DNA of 56,825 nt from NCBI RefSeq assembly GCF_012911895.1, contig NZ_JAAXCV010000015.1, forward strand, positions 1 to 56,825, read 5' to 3'. The notes beneath the pieces were generated by a model. It was not told where the DNA came from. It saw only the letters and a program-made list of their open reading frames with translations, and did no database searches. Source of the stretch: Bacillus sp. RO3 (lineage in GTDB: Bacteria > Bacillota > Bacilli > Bacillales > Bacillaceae_B). How positions within the stretch are numbered: position 1 is the first letter of the stretch; each line of letters opens with the position of its first letter. Below, one piece after another: positions 48,523 through 56,825 of this stretch. The position numbers were made by a program, and so were the translations under genes.

Positions 48523-48609
48523 TATCGGCTGCTTTAGAGAGGAGACGTGGACGGTCGTCCAGCTCCACCTTGTTTACATCGTACATAACAGTCCATTTAG
48601 GAGATCCTG

Positions 48610-49482
48610 TTATTCAACATGATAAGCTTGATATACTTCCCTTTTTGGAAGAGATCGTTCTTTTGAGACTTGTTTAATGGCATCCTTTGAGGACATGTTC
48701 TTTTCATTTATATAGTGTTTCACATGGTCCTGAAGGGAGTAGCCGCTCCACCATTCGTCTTCCTCTTCATTTTCCAAAGGACCTGCTCCTTCAATCAATA
48801 AGCAGAATTCCCCTCGTACTTCACCCTCGTTGGCCCATTCCATCACTTCTTCAAGGGATCCCCGGATGAATTCCTCGAACTTTTTCGTAAGTTCCCGACA
48901 GATGACGACTTGTCTATTTCCTAATGATCCATGTAGCTCTTTTAGTGTATCTTTTAATCTGTGTGGTGATTCATACAGTATAAATGTATCTTCAAGCATT
49001 TTGAGGGATTCAAGCTCGGCCCTCTTCCCTTTTTTCCCTCTATTCAGGAAACCATAAAAATAAAATGGCTGAGGAGCTAATCCTGAAGCGATTAACGCTG
49101 TAAGAGCCGCATTGGCTCCAGGTAACGGAATCACTGCGATTTCGTGATGGATCGCCTCTTTTACTAATTCATAGCCGGGATCTGAGATTGATGGCATCCC
49201 GGCATCACTGACAAGGGCCACCAGTTCTCCTCTTTCCATCCGTTCAATCAGCTTCGGCCCGCTTGTTTCTTTATTGTGTTCATGATAACTGATGATCGGT
49301 GTATCAATTTCAAAGTAATTGCATAGCTTTTTGGTATTCCGTGTATCTTCAGCTGCAATGACGGTGGCTTCTTTCATCATTCGAATCCCTCGAAATGTCA
49401 TATCCTCTAAATTCCCGATCGGTGTAGGAACAAGGTACAAACTACCTTTTTCGCTACCTTGAAAGCTTTTCTGTTGGTTCAT
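48610..49482 (-). CDS. rsmI: 16S rRNA (cytidine1402-2'-O)-methyltransferase
   Basis: SAM-dependent 2'-O-methylation of C1402 in the 16S P-site region (yabC/yraL family). The 290-residue protein has the tetrapyrrole-methylase-like fold: 'LYLVPTPIGNLEDMT' (residues ~15-29), 'IAAEDTRNTKKL' (~43), 'VALVSDAGMPSISDPG' (~88) and 'PLPGANAALTAL' (~118). It starts 23 bp after trmN6; in B. subtilis the GIY-YIG gene yazA lies between them but is missing here. Confidence 0.96.
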   Translation of the reverse strand: MNQQKSFQGSEKGSLYLVPTPIGNLEDMTFRGIRMMKEATVIAAEDTRNTKKLCNYFEIDTPIISYHEHNKETSGPKLIERMERGELVALVSDAGMPSISDPGYELVKEAIHHEIAVIPLPGANAALTALIASGLAPQPFYFYGFLNRGKKGKRAELESLKMLEDTFILYESPHRLKDTLKELHGSLGNRQVVICRELTKKFEEFIRGSLEEVMEWANEGEVRGEFCLLIEGAGPLENEEEDEWWSGYSLQDHVKHYINEKNMSSKDAIKQVSKERSLPKREVYQAYHVE

Positions 49483-49505
49483 GGAATGCTCACATCCTCA
49501 TTTGG

Positions 49506-50261
49506 TTAGTCCTTCTCTTCATTCTTTCCAAACAGCATATCATATACTTCCCGGGAGTATTGATTCTGTTCATCGTACACATATAGGGGAGGAAGGATCT
49601 TCAGGTCCGGCTTCCCATCTTTTATTCCTTCAATTAGGATGGTATTGGCTTCTCTTCCTGGCTTAGGATACACAAAGCGTAATCGTTTAGGCTCCAGTCG
49701 ATGCTTCCTCATTAATGAGAGAATGTCCATCAATCGACCAGGCCGATGGACGAAAGAAGCCTTTCCTCCTTGTTTCAGGAGGTAACTTGAAGCTTTTATT
49801 GTATCCTCAAGGGAACATAAAATTTCATGACGGGCAATCGCATAATGCTCGTTCACATTTCTTTTATCCCCGGGAGGAGTATTAAAGTATGGTGGGTTAC
49901 ATGTGACAACATCATAGTGTGAATGATGAAGCAGCTCATCGATTTTCTTCACATCCCCCAGCTTCATGGTTATCTGGTTTTGACGGTCATTATATCGGAC
50001 ACTCCTTTGCGCCATATCGAATAACCGTTCCTGAATCTCTATACCTGTAATCTTCACATTGGTTCGTGCACTCAGTAATAAGGGGATGATCCCATTACCT
50101 GAACATAGATCAACCACTTTTCCCTTGTGAGTTGGTAGATAGCTGAAGTGGGCCAGCAAAACCGCATCTGTCGAGAAGGAGAATACAGACGGACTTTGAA
50201 TGATCCTCATATTTTCAGCCAGTAAATAATCTAACCTTTCATCTTCTTTTAGTTCAACCAT
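49506..50261 (-). CDS. trmN6: tRNA1(Val) (adenine37-N6)-methyltransferase-type protein
   Basis: Class I SAM methyltransferase (yabB in B. subtilis). The 251-residue protein has motif I '[16 protein letters not shown]' (near residue 50) and the N6-adenine catalytic '[12 protein letters not shown]' (NPPY, ~118). The E. coli relative modifies A37 of tRNA-Val; the substrate here is inferred. The ATG at 50261 begins a two-gene unit with rsmI. Confidence 0.93.
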   Translation of the reverse strand: MVELKEDERLDYLLAENMRIIQSPSVFSFSTDAVLLAHFSYLPTHKGKVVDLCSGNGIIPLLLSARTNVKITGIEIQERLFDMAQRSVRYNDRQNQITMKLGDVKKIDELLHHSHYDVVTCNPPYFNTPPGDKRNVNEHYAIARHEILCSLEDTIKASSYLLKQGGKASFVHRPGRLMDILSLMRKHRLEPKRLRFVYPKPGREANTILIEGIKDGKPDLKILPPLYVYDEQNQYSREVYDMLFGKNEEKD

Positions 50262-50299
50262 GCCGTTCCTCCATTTTTTCTTTCTATTATATGAAGTTG

Positions 50300-50460
50300 C
50301 CAGAGTTTATATAGAAAGTGGCGAAAGTAGCCCCTCCGCTTTCCATTTATCCATCTGTAGGTCTAGGTGGCTAGAGGCCATAAGTCCAGTCTGTCCAAAA
50401 GGAAAATACGCCAGTTCGGACAGATTCGTCTTATGCTTCTCGCCCCCATCGTTTTCGATT
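50300..50460 (-). repeat. diverged, inverted copy of the palindromic repeat (copy E)
   Basis: Read on the minus strand: GGGGGCGAGAAGCATAAGAC, then apex arms TCTGTCC/GGACAGA, GACTTATGGCCTC, and a trailing AAAGCGGAGGGGCT. This is the order of the other arrays (full unit then left-arm fragment) but in opposite orientation, with degraded outer arms and a new apex stem. It lies between the yabA terminator and trmN6. Confidence 0.75.
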
Positions 50461-50498
50461 AAAAAGGACCAACCCTATTTTACGGATCAGTCCTTTTT
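50461..50498 (-). terminator. yabA terminator
   Basis: AAAAAGGACTGATCC pairs with GGGTTGGTCCTTTTT (several G-U pairs), with A- and T-tracts on both sides. It abuts the diverged repeat. Confidence 0.85.
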
Positions 50499-50547
50499 AT
50501 CTGTATTCATTTCTTTGGGAGGATGAATAGATGTAACATTGCTTTCC

Positions 50548-50922
50548 TTATTTCTTATTCAAGAAAGAAAGGCAGAATAAACAATCTTCATCCTTCCTGG
50601 GACTTCCAAAATGGATGTTACAAATATGAAATCCTTCCTGGTATAATCGGGCAAGGTTATCATAGCCTTCTCCTATATCCAGTGTTTTATCTTCTAAGTC
50701 TGACTCACTCGTTATACCCGCATCGCTCTTTGTTTGTACCTTTTTTGGTGAGTTCTCTGTTTGTTCCAGTCTACGGCGCAAATGCTCATTTTCAAGTGTC
50801 AGAGAATGATTTTCTTCTAACATCTCAGCCAGGCATTGTTTGAGCTCACCTAATTGATGATAAAGATGACCAATTTGTTGTTCCATATTACTGACAGAAT
50901 CAAAGAACTCTTTTTTATCCAC
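50548..50922 (-). CDS. yabA: replication initiation control protein YabA
   Basis: Binds DnaA and the clamp DnaN and prevents over-initiation. The 124-residue protein has an N-terminal helical coiled coil for tetramer formation (about residues 5-60: '[21 protein letters not shown]'), a variable acidic linker, and a C-terminal zinc module with 'FHICNIHFG' and 'DCLFCLSFL' (His/Cys ligands, residues ~98-118) that contacts DnaA and DnaN. It is 14 bp downstream of ricT. Confidence 0.95.
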   Translation of the reverse strand: MDKKEFFDSVSNMEQQIGHLYHQLGELKQCLAEMLEENHSLTLENEHLRRRLEQTENSPKKVQTKSDAGITSESDLEDKTLDIGEGYDNLARLYQEGFHICNIHFGSPRKDEDCLFCLSFLNKK

Positions 50923-50936
50923 GACACTACACCCCG

Positions 50937-51764
50937 TTACTCTGTGGCTTGGAATGATACGGCACCTTCGTTCATTATTTCATCTAATGTAAATTCCAGT
51001 GTACGTTCTTCCTCTTTGATTTCCACTTGAAGAATACGTTCCAGAATATTAAGACCCACCACTTTACCTTTTCCATGAGGTGTCTTAATCACTTCTCCGA
51101 TATCAGGTAATTCTTCTTTCGCTGCTTCATACTCGTCATTCTCGTATTTCAGACAGCACATTAAACGACCGCATAAACCTGAAATCTTCGTTGGATTAAG
51201 GGATAGATTTTGATCCTTCGCCATCTTGATGGATACGGGCTCAAAATCACCTAAAAAGGTTGAACAACACAGCATGCGGCCACAAGGACCAATACCCCCC
51301 AGCATTTTTGCTTCGTCTCGAACGCCAATCTGACGAAGCTCTATGCGCGTACGGAAAATGGAAGCTAGATCTTTAACTAGCTCTCGGAAATCAACCCGTC
51401 CATCAGCAGTAAAATAGAATATGACTTTATTCCGATCAAATGTATACTCTACATCCACCAGTTTCATATCCAATTGATGCTGATTAATTTTATCACAACA
51501 AACATTGTAGGCTTCCATTGCGGATAATTTGTTTTCATCTACGATTAAACGATCTTTTTGATCAGCGATACGAATCACTTTTTTCAATGGGAGCACTACG
51601 TCATTTTCTCCGACTTGCTTTCTCTCTACGACTACTTTTCCAAATTCGACCCCCCGGGCGGTTTCAACGATTACATAGCAATCTTTCTGAATATCCAACG
51701 CACCCGGATCGAAATAATAGATTTTTCCCGCTTTTTTAAAGCGTACTCCTACAACATCGTACAA
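50937..51764 (-). CDS. ricT: RicT (YaaT), RNase Y-specificity complex subunit
   Basis: With RicA (YmcA) and RicF (YlbF) forms the Y-complex that adjusts RNase Y cleavage and stimulates the Spo0A phosphorelay. The 275-residue PSP1-domain protein carries cysteines in '[20 protein letters not shown]' (near residue 165) and '[13 protein letters not shown]' (~198), ligands for the complex's [4Fe-4S] clusters. The start is a TTG at 51764 with AGGGGTGAT upstream; no in-frame ATG fits. It lies directly after holB. Confidence 0.95.
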   Translation of the reverse strand: MYDVVGVRFKKAGKIYYFDPGALDIQKDCYVIVETARGVEFGKVVVERKQVGENDVVLPLKKVIRIADQKDRLIVDENKLSAMEAYNVCCDKINQHQLDMKLVDVEYTFDRNKVIFYFTADGRVDFRELVKDLASIFRTRIELRQIGVRDEAKMLGGIGPCGRMLCCSTFLGDFEPVSIKMAKDQNLSLNPTKISGLCGRLMCCLKYENDEYEAAKEELPDIGEVIKTPHGKGKVVGLNILERILQVEIKEEERTLEFTLDEIMNEGAVSFQATE

Positions 51765-51771
51765 AGGACCA

Positions 51772-52755
51772 TCACCCCTGCAGTTTTAGCATAAGCTGTT
51801 CTACTAGCAGCTGCGAATTCATATTGGCGTTTAACTTGCGTTTTGCTTCAAGTATCGCCGTCATATTAGTAGAAAGACGATTCGTTGATACTTGAAGTGC
51901 GTTTGATTTCCAGTTTTCCTTTTGGTCCGGGTACACGAGCTGTTCTTCTTTTCCTAACTGGATATGAAGTAAGTCTTTATATATTAGAAGTAAAAGATCT
52001 AATGCTCGATCCACTTGATCTTTTTCTTTGAAGTGCTGTACAAAATCCTCTTGTATTTTGACCATTGCTTGGAAGGGACTTTTTTGGAGGACTTCATACA
52101 ATTTTAACACTATTATTCTTGCTTGTGCAAACCACTCATTTTGACATATTTCTACAGCTTCCTCATAATGGTTCGTCAAGTTGGAAGCAAGTGTCGCTAA
52201 ATGAGGCTCTATCCCCTCTTCCAATAATTGTTTGGTCAATTGCTCTTTTGGAAGCGGTTTAAAGGAAATCGTCTGACACCTCGAAAGAATAGTAGGCAAA
52301 ATGTGATGGATATTTTCTGTGACAAGAATCGCTGTCGTGTCGGCTAAGGGTTCTTCGAGAAACTTCAATAGACTATTAGCCGCATTCGCCGTCATTTTAT
52401 CAGCGTGAACAATAATGTAGATCTTCTTTTTGGATTCTACACCTGTCTTCGAAAATTCTTCTTGCAGACTTTTAATCTGCTCTTTCTTTATAGATAAGCC
52501 ATCCGGCTCCACCAGGTGAAGATCCGGGTGGTTCCCGTGGTTGATCCGTCTGCAGTTAGAACAGCTTTCACAAGCCTTTCCATCGACGCGATTCACACAT
52601 AGCAATGCTTTCGCGAACAGGATGCTCATTTCTTTTTTGCGTGTCCCTTTTTCCCCCTCAAATAAATAAGCATGAGCGACACGATCCTTCACAATGCTAT
52701 TCTGAAGCATCTGAAGAACGACAGGCTGAAATGGTTGTATTTCTTCAAACTTCAT
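51772..52755 (-). CDS. holB: DNA polymerase III delta' subunit
   Basis: Clamp-loader subunit working with DnaX and HolA. The 327-residue AAA+ protein has 'HAYLFEGEKGTRKKEMSILFA' (a degenerate P-loop, normal for delta'), a zinc motif 'CESCSNCRRI' (near residue 60), 'MTANAANSLLKFLEEP' (~125) and 'LSRCQTI' (SRC arginine finger, ~160). It is 17 bp after yaaR. Confidence 0.96.
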   Translation of the reverse strand: MKFEEIQPFQPVVLQMLQNSIVKDRVAHAYLFEGEKGTRKKEMSILFAKALLCVNRVDGKACESCSNCRRINHGNHPDLHLVEPDGLSIKKEQIKSLQEEFSKTGVESKKKIYIIVHADKMTANAANSLLKFLEEPLADTTAILVTENIHHILPTILSRCQTISFKPLPKEQLTKQLLEEGIEPHLATLASNLTNHYEEAVEICQNEWFAQARIIVLKLYEVLQKSPFQAMVKIQEDFVQHFKEKDQVDRALDLLLLIYKDLLHIQLGKEEQLVYPDQKENWKSNALQVSTNRLSTNMTAILEAKRKLNANMNSQLLVEQLMLKLQG

Positions 52756-52772
52756 CTTGAAACATCACTCTC

Positions 52773-53213
52773 TTACATATAAAGATTAATAAGCAATCCT
52801 TTTATTTCTCCGATTTTCCCTAATATATCAATGGACCGCTTTTCCTTATCCAACACATCTTCAGTCAGTTCAACTAGCTGTTGATCAACGGTCTGTACAA
52901 TATTGAGCTTTCTTCCTTCACCATATTGATTCCACGTATGGGATTGCTTCAGGTCCATTCCGAAATCCACGGCTTCACGCACAAATTTCTTGACCAGTGT
53001 TTTATATTTTGCAAGATCTCTGAACGTCCTTGATTGGGCTAAGCGGCTGCCTGCGTCTTCTATGGTGACAAGCAGCTTATTGAGCTGGTCCATTTGCATT
53101 TTTTGATCGTGCTTATGAACCAGTTGACCGAATTTAACCTGGCCGGTTCCACTGGATTTCTGTTCTTTCACTACTTTATCCAAGGACACACGATGGTCCT
53201 GATTAATTTTCAT
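52773..53213 (-). CDS. yaaR: DUF327 protein YaaR
   Basis: A 146-residue soluble, mostly helical protein of unknown function, conserved in this exact place (darA-yaaR-holB) in Bacillaceae. No catalytic motif is visible; the C-terminal half ('LIKKFVKEAV'-like 'TLVKKFVREAVDFG', 'IVQTVDQQLVELTEDVL') is the conserved part. Co-transcription with darA and holB is likely because gaps are only 15-17 bp. I do not assign a role. Confidence 0.88.
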   Translation of the reverse strand: MKINQDHRVSLDKVVKEQKSSGTGQVKFGQLVHKHDQKMQMDQLNKLLVTIEDAGSRLAQSRTFRDLAKYKTLVKKFVREAVDFGMDLKQSHTWNQYGEGRKLNIVQTVDQQLVELTEDVLDKEKRSIDILGKIGEIKGLLINLYM

Positions 53214-53228
53214 AAGATAAACCTCACT

Positions 53229-53561
<333 letters not shown>

Positions 53562-53636
53562 TCAATTCCTCCGTTTTAAAGCCATTTACTTCCTTCTATT
53601 ATATCATTGAACAGCCTCAGCATACACGTTTCGTAT

Positions 53637-53685
53637 AAAAAAGAGACCGACTTAAAAGCACCAAATTTTGCTTAAGAGTCAGTCC
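53637..53685 (-). terminator. tmk terminator
   Basis: GACTGACTCTTAAGC pairs imperfectly with GCTTTTAAGTCGGTC around ~10 nt, followed by six T residues on the minus strand. No separate darA promoter was identified with confidence. Confidence 0.7.
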
Positions 53686-53715
53686 CCGCCTTTTATCTGT
53701 ATTGTACCTTGAGGA

Positions 53716-54354
53716 TTAAGAAAGCTGCTTCAGATAGTCCCATACGATTTGGTAAGCTTCCGAGAATACCTCTTCTTTACTTTGACTTGCATCAATGATT
53801 TGAATTCGCTCTGGGTATTGTCTGATCAACTCCTGATATCCCTCACGAACGAGGGTATGGAAGTCCATGGATTCAAGATCCAACCGGTTCACTTCCCTGC
53901 CATTATGTTTCGAAATTCTCTTTAAACCCTCTTCGGGATCAATATCAAAATACAAGGTCAAATCAGGCATTTTATCCTCAATCGCGAATCGGTTGATATC
54001 CATAACCTCTTCCATACCAATTCCACGTGCATTCCCCTGATACGCAAGAGAACTATCGATAAAACGATCACAGATCACAATCTTTCCTTCTTCCAGGGCT
54101 GGAATCACCTTTTCCACAAGATGCTGACGTCTTGCCGCAGCATATAGAAGAGCTTCCGTCCGTTTATCCATTTCGGTGTTCCCTGTGTTTAAAATCACTT
54201 CCCTGATTTGTTCCGCAATGGATATGCCACCAGGCTCCCTTGTCTGTATGACTTCATAGCCGTCCTGTACTAATTGATCGTAAAGCTCTTTTAATATCGT
54301 TGACTTCCCCGCTCCCTCTGGACCTTCAACTGTAATAAACAAACCTTTTGACAT
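53716..54354 (-). CDS. tmk: thymidylate kinase
   Basis: Phosphorylates dTMP to dTDP. The 212-residue protein has the P-loop '[14 protein letters not shown]' (residues 6-19), the DR(F) motif '[15 protein letters not shown]' (near residue 93) and a lid region around 145. It starts 18 bp after yaaO. Sited next to holB, it supplies replication precursors. Confidence 0.97.
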   Translation of the reverse strand: MSKGLFITVEGPEGAGKSTILKELYDQLVQDGYEVIQTREPGGISIAEQIREVILNTGNTEMDKRTEALLYAAARRQHLVEKVIPALEEGKIVICDRFIDSSLAYQGNARGIGMEEVMDINRFAIEDKMPDLTLYFDIDPEEGLKRISKHNGREVNRLDLESMDFHTLVREGYQELIRQYPERIQIIDASQSKEEVFSEAYQIVWDYLKQLS

Positions 54355-54372
54355 ATCTTCCCCTCCACCTGC

Positions 54373-55785
54373 TTATCGGTACACATATACAAGGTTCTCC
54401 TCTAATTGGTGATGACCTTGTATGTTCGCTTTATTCTCTACGTATTCTGCCAAACGCCTAATGGCTTGAGAAGTAATTCTCTCCCCTGGAATCAATAAGG
54501 GTATCCCTGGTGGATAAGGTATGACCATCCCCGCAGAGATTTCACCCTCTGCGTGATCAAGGGGGACAGAGATCTCTTCTTTCTCCTCCATCATCTCAAA
54601 ACTCCATTCCAAAGAGGAAAAATACCCCTTACCTGTACATTTTATTTTATGCTTCGCTATCTTTTCTACGCTCGGTTCATTCGATAATGCGTCCCGTATT
54701 CTCCTGATTGCCTCTTTATATGGAAAAGAACGATCTTCCTTCAATAAAGGGAGAATGAAGAGGACACATTCCGGGTCAGCAAGTTCGGGGTAAATCCCTT
54801 GAGACTCCAACAACTGCTGAAGCCTATATCCCGACCTTCCCTCTAACTGGATGATAAGCTTTAGAGGATCGTGGGCACGCTTTACTAAAAGCTGAGGGTG
54901 TATCCCTTCCAACTCCTGAACAAACTCCTCGGTCCCTTTAAGATGATGGCCCATATCCTCTTTCGTAAACGTCCCGACATAGAACCTTGCATAATCCAGA
55001 GATGCCATAATCGGATACGAAGGGCTACTTGATTGCAGCATCGACAGATACTCTTTCACTTTTCGTTCATTCACTCTTGTGCCTGCGATGTGTAAAAAGG
55101 ACCCCATCGTCATGGCTGGGAGCATCTTATGAGCAGAGTGAACGACAATATCAGCCCCACATTGAATGGAAGACTCAGGAAAAGGGCTGCCCAATGTAAA
55201 ATGGGCACCATGAGCCTCATCAATTATACATGTCACATCGTGTTTATGTAATTCCTCTACGATATCTCGAAGATTATATGTAAATCCATAATATGTAGGA
55301 TACGTCATAATGCATGCCTTCACTTGAGGATAGGCCTTCAGGGCTTCCTTTATAGCATCCAAACGTATACCAAGAGCAGTCCCCTCGTCATTCCACTCTG
55401 TTTCTATTAATATTGGAACAGCCTTCGCAAGCTTGATCCCATTTAATACTGACTTATGACAATTCCTTTGTACAAAAACGGGGTCTCCGGGTGAACATGA
55501 TGCCATAATAGCAGCGATGTTTCCGACGGTACTCCCATTCACAAGAAAATAACTCCGCTTAGTCCCATATACATCCGCCAATAATTCCTCTGCTTCCCTT
55601 ATCGACTCACGGGGATCATGCAGATCATCCAAACCGGTTAACTCCGTCACATCCATTTGAAAAAATGATGGATCCTCCATCAATAACCCATTTTTATGAC
55701 CAGGCACATGAAAAGAGATGGGCTTTGCAGAACGGTGATTATCTAACGCCTCGATTAGAGGCATTCTATTATGATTCCGCTTCAT
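54373..55785 (-). CDS. yaaO: Orn/Lys/Arg decarboxylase-family PLP enzyme YaaO
   Basis: A 470-residue fold type I PLP enzyme of the group III decarboxylase family, short form as in B. subtilis YaaO/SpeA. Seen: 'FHVPGHKNG' (residues ~25-33), 'FLVNGSTVGNIAAIMA' (~75), 'CIIDEAHGAHF' (~185) and the PLP lysine in 'VVHSAHKMLPAMTMGS' (~218). Substrate could be arginine, lysine or ornithine, or another amino acid; sequence alone does not decide. The ATG at 55785 has GAGGAG nine bases upstream. Confidence 0.9.
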   Translation of the reverse strand: MKRNHNRMPLIEALDNHRSAKPISFHVPGHKNGLLMEDPSFFQMDVTELTGLDDLHDPRESIREAEELLADVYGTKRSYFLVNGSTVGNIAAIMASCSPGDPVFVQRNCHKSVLNGIKLAKAVPILIETEWNDEGTALGIRLDAIKEALKAYPQVKACIMTYPTYYGFTYNLRDIVEELHKHDVTCIIDEAHGAHFTLGSPFPESSIQCGADIVVHSAHKMLPAMTMGSFLHIAGTRVNERKVKEYLSMLQSSSPSYPIMASLDYARFYVGTFTKEDMGHHLKGTEEFVQELEGIHPQLLVKRAHDPLKLIIQLEGRSGYRLQQLLESQGIYPELADPECVLFILPLLKEDRSFPYKEAIRRIRDALSNEPSVEKIAKHKIKCTGKGYFSSLEWSFEMMEEKEEISVPLDHAEGEISAGMVIPYPPGIPLLIPGERITSQAIRRLAEYVENKANIQGHHQLEENLVYVYR

Positions 55786-55865
55786 TGTTTGTATCTCCTC
55801 AATATCAATATCCATTCATATCGTATCACAACCATCTAACCAATGCCCTAAGGAATCATTTTACA

Positions 55866-55906
55866 AAAAAAAATTCATAACCCCGTTAACTTTCTGGTTA
55901 TGAATA
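55866..55906 (-). terminator. csfB terminator
   Basis: ATTCATAACC pairs with GGGTTATGAAT (one G-T) followed by a T9-type run on the minus strand. The stem starts within the last codons of csfB. Confidence 0.9.
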
Positions 55907-56098
55907 GATTTGAGGAGTATTCACTTTTTTTAATCTTTGAACAAACGTCTTATACAAAGGATCATTCGTTTCCGTCTGAATCATTTCTTTCTCACATTCT
56001 GTGCAGATAAACGATGTGTATAGATGGATTCCAACCTTCTTATCGATGTGGCAAACGATACACTCTTCTAAAGCCGCCTTACGCTCCGGATTTAACAT
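55898..56098 (-). CDS. csfB: anti-sigma factor CsfB (Gin)
   Basis: Forespore protein made under sigma-F that holds sigma-G inactive until engulfment is complete; it also antagonises sigma-E. The 66-residue protein has the Gin zinc-finger cysteines 'CIVCHIDKKVGIHLY' and 'FICTECEKEM' (two CxxC pairs, residues ~13-36). The ATG at 56098 follows GGAGGTGGAG; an ATG six codons earlier lies inside that site. It is the first protein gene after the rRNA operon, as in B. subtilis, where xpaC and yaaN follow but are missing here. Confidence 0.93.
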   Translation of the reverse strand: MLNPERKAALEECIVCHIDKKVGIHLYTSFICTECEKEMIQTETNDPLYKTFVQRLKKVNTPQIYS

Positions 56099-56122
56099 AT
56101 GGCTCTCCACCTCCATACAACC

Positions 56123-56153
56123 TATTCTGCCTAAAAACTACAAATTGTATACA
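56123..56153 (-). promoter_or_regulatory. forespore (sigma-F/G) promoter of csfB
   Basis: TGTATA (56148-56153; fits GYATA and TGNATA), 18 bp, CAGAATA (56123-56129; one mismatch to CATANTA) with GG directly upstream of the -10. It begins about 25 bp before the csfB ATG. Confidence 0.65.
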
Positions 56154-56159
56154 TTATTT

Positions 56160-56508
56160 AAAACCTTTGAACTGACAGAATAATCAAGTGTAATTTATCT
56201 TATGTCACAACCGCCCTGTCTGTGTATGTCTCTATAAAAAAAATGAGGAAAAAGATATGCCGTGAGGAGAGGGCTTAGCTGAATGGTAGTAATTATATGA
56301 ACATATAAGAACAGTAATGAAACTATTACTCTATAAGACCTATAGGTGTTACAGGGCCATAGTGATATTTCTTTCGATTTTATTCTTGGATTAAGATCCT
56401 TGTGCGGGATTCACTCGCGTCCTCGACCTTCTTGCTCCTCCCTGCCCTCGCAGTGCGGACGCAGAGACAAAAGTCAAAACCATTCGTTCTTCGAACCAAT
56501 ATACACAT
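56160..56508. other. gene-free region between the rRNA operon and csfB
   Basis: No credible coding sequence. It contains A/T-rich DNA and, near 56395-56480, a G/C-richer stretch unlike its surroundings. The minus-strand reading frame running from here into the 5S gene is not a real gene. Confidence 0.6.
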
Positions 56509-56542
56509 AAAAAAAGAGTAACTCCATTGAGCTACTCTTTTC
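56509..56542 (-). terminator. rRNA operon terminator
   Basis: AAAAGAGTAGCTC(AATG)GAGTTACTCTTTT with a T-run on the minus strand, 9 bp after the 5S 3' end. Confidence 0.93.
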
Positions 56543-56550
56543 ACAAATTT

Positions 56551-56667
56551 GCCTGGCGACGTCCTACTCTCACAGGGGGAGATCCCCCAACTACCATCGG
56601 AGCTGAAGAGCTTAACTTCCGTGTTCGGCATAGTAACGGGTGTGACCCCTTCGCCATTATCACCAGA
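56551..56667 (-). rRNA. rrf: 5S ribosomal RNA
   Basis: The minus strand reads TCTGGTGATAATGGCGAAGG at the 5' end, contains the universal 5S core (CCGAACACGGAAGTTAAGC) and ends GTCGCCAGGCA, giving ~117 nt with pairing ends. It lies about 100 bp from the 23S end. Confidence 0.97.
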
Positions 56668-56769
56668 CGAATAGTCAGTTGAAGGTTTGTTCCTTCAAAA
56701 CTAGATAACGGATTGATGTAAAGAAAGCCGAATATCGACAAGTTGTTCATTTAAATCAATGACTCTTTG

Positions 56770-56825
56770 TGGTTAAGTCCTCGATCGATTAGTCACAGTC
56801 AACTCCACATGTCGCAATGCTTCCA
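56770..56825 (-). rRNA. rrl: 23S rRNA, 3' end (partial)
   Basis: The minus strand ends with GACTAATCGATCGAGGACTTAACC, broken here as GACTAATCGATCGAGG then ACTTAACC: the conserved 23S 3' terminus. The rest of the gene lies beyond the right edge. The 23S-5S spacer (56668-56769) shows no tRNA. Confidence 0.93.

Noticed and set aside
56380..56750. Minus-strand reading frames overlapping 5S rRNA and the 23S-5S spacer
   Set aside because: They run through the 5S gene and its terminator and have no coding features.

Overview
The window is a chromosomal segment of an endospore-forming member of the Bacillaceae. Nearly every gene matches, in order, the Bacillus subtilis block from csfB to lysS, which lies just clockwise of oriC. 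It carries sporulation genes (csfB, yabG, sspF, spoVG, fin, spoVT, yabP, yabQ, spoIIE), low to moderate G+C, strong Shine-Dalgarno sites and frequent TTG/GTG starts. The repeat family and gene content would suit a Bacillus-like genus such as Rossellomorea, but I cannot fix the genus from this sequence. Almost everything is on the minus strand, so oriC is expected beyond the right end and replication and transcription run right to left. The block is bracketed by two rRNA operons: the 3' end of 23S plus 5S on the right and the first ~225 nt of the next operon's 16S on the left.

Layout, in the direction of transcription (right to left). (1) 56.8-50.5 kb: 23S end, 5S, csfB (anti-sigma), yaaO, tmk, darA, yaaR, holB, ricT, yabA: nucleotide supply, clamp loading, c-di-AMP sensing and replication control. 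(2) 50.3-43.1 kb: trmN6, rsmI, the divergent regulator abrB (the only plus-strand protein gene I accept), metS, tatD, yabE, rnmV, rsmA: translation and RNA modification, with a parS-like site behind metS and five Spo0A boxes between metS and abrB. (3) 41.2-31.2 kb: yabG, veg, sspF, ispE, purR, ridA, spoVG, glmU, prs, ctc, pth, fin: cell-wall, isoprenoid and nucleotide precursors interleaved with sporulation genes that carry their own sigma-specific promoters (sigma-H for spoVG, sigma-B for ctc, sigma-F/G for fin). (4) 31.1-20.6 kb: mfd, spoVT, yabM, yabN, rqcP, yabP, yabQ, divIC, yabR, dinB-like. (5) 20.5-13.7 kb: tRNA-Met and tRNA-Glu on the plus strand, then spoIIE, yabS, yabT, tilS, hprT. 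(6) 13.6-0.66 kb: ftsH, coaX, hslO, yacD, cysK, the folate operon pabB-pabA-pabC-folP-folB-folK-yazB, then lysS.

Relative to the B. subtilis order as I know it, xpaC-yaaN (between csfB and yaaO), yazA (between trmN6 and rsmI) and dusB (between yazB and lysS) are absent here, and a DinB-family gene is present beside the tRNA pair.

The most unusual material is between the genes. Five intergenic regions carry a ~120 bp imperfect-palindrome repeat family with a ~125 bp period. Its arms change together between copies, so base pairing is kept while sequence is not. Each array lies between one gene's terminator and the next gene and ends in a truncated left-arm copy. I cannot assign it a known function.
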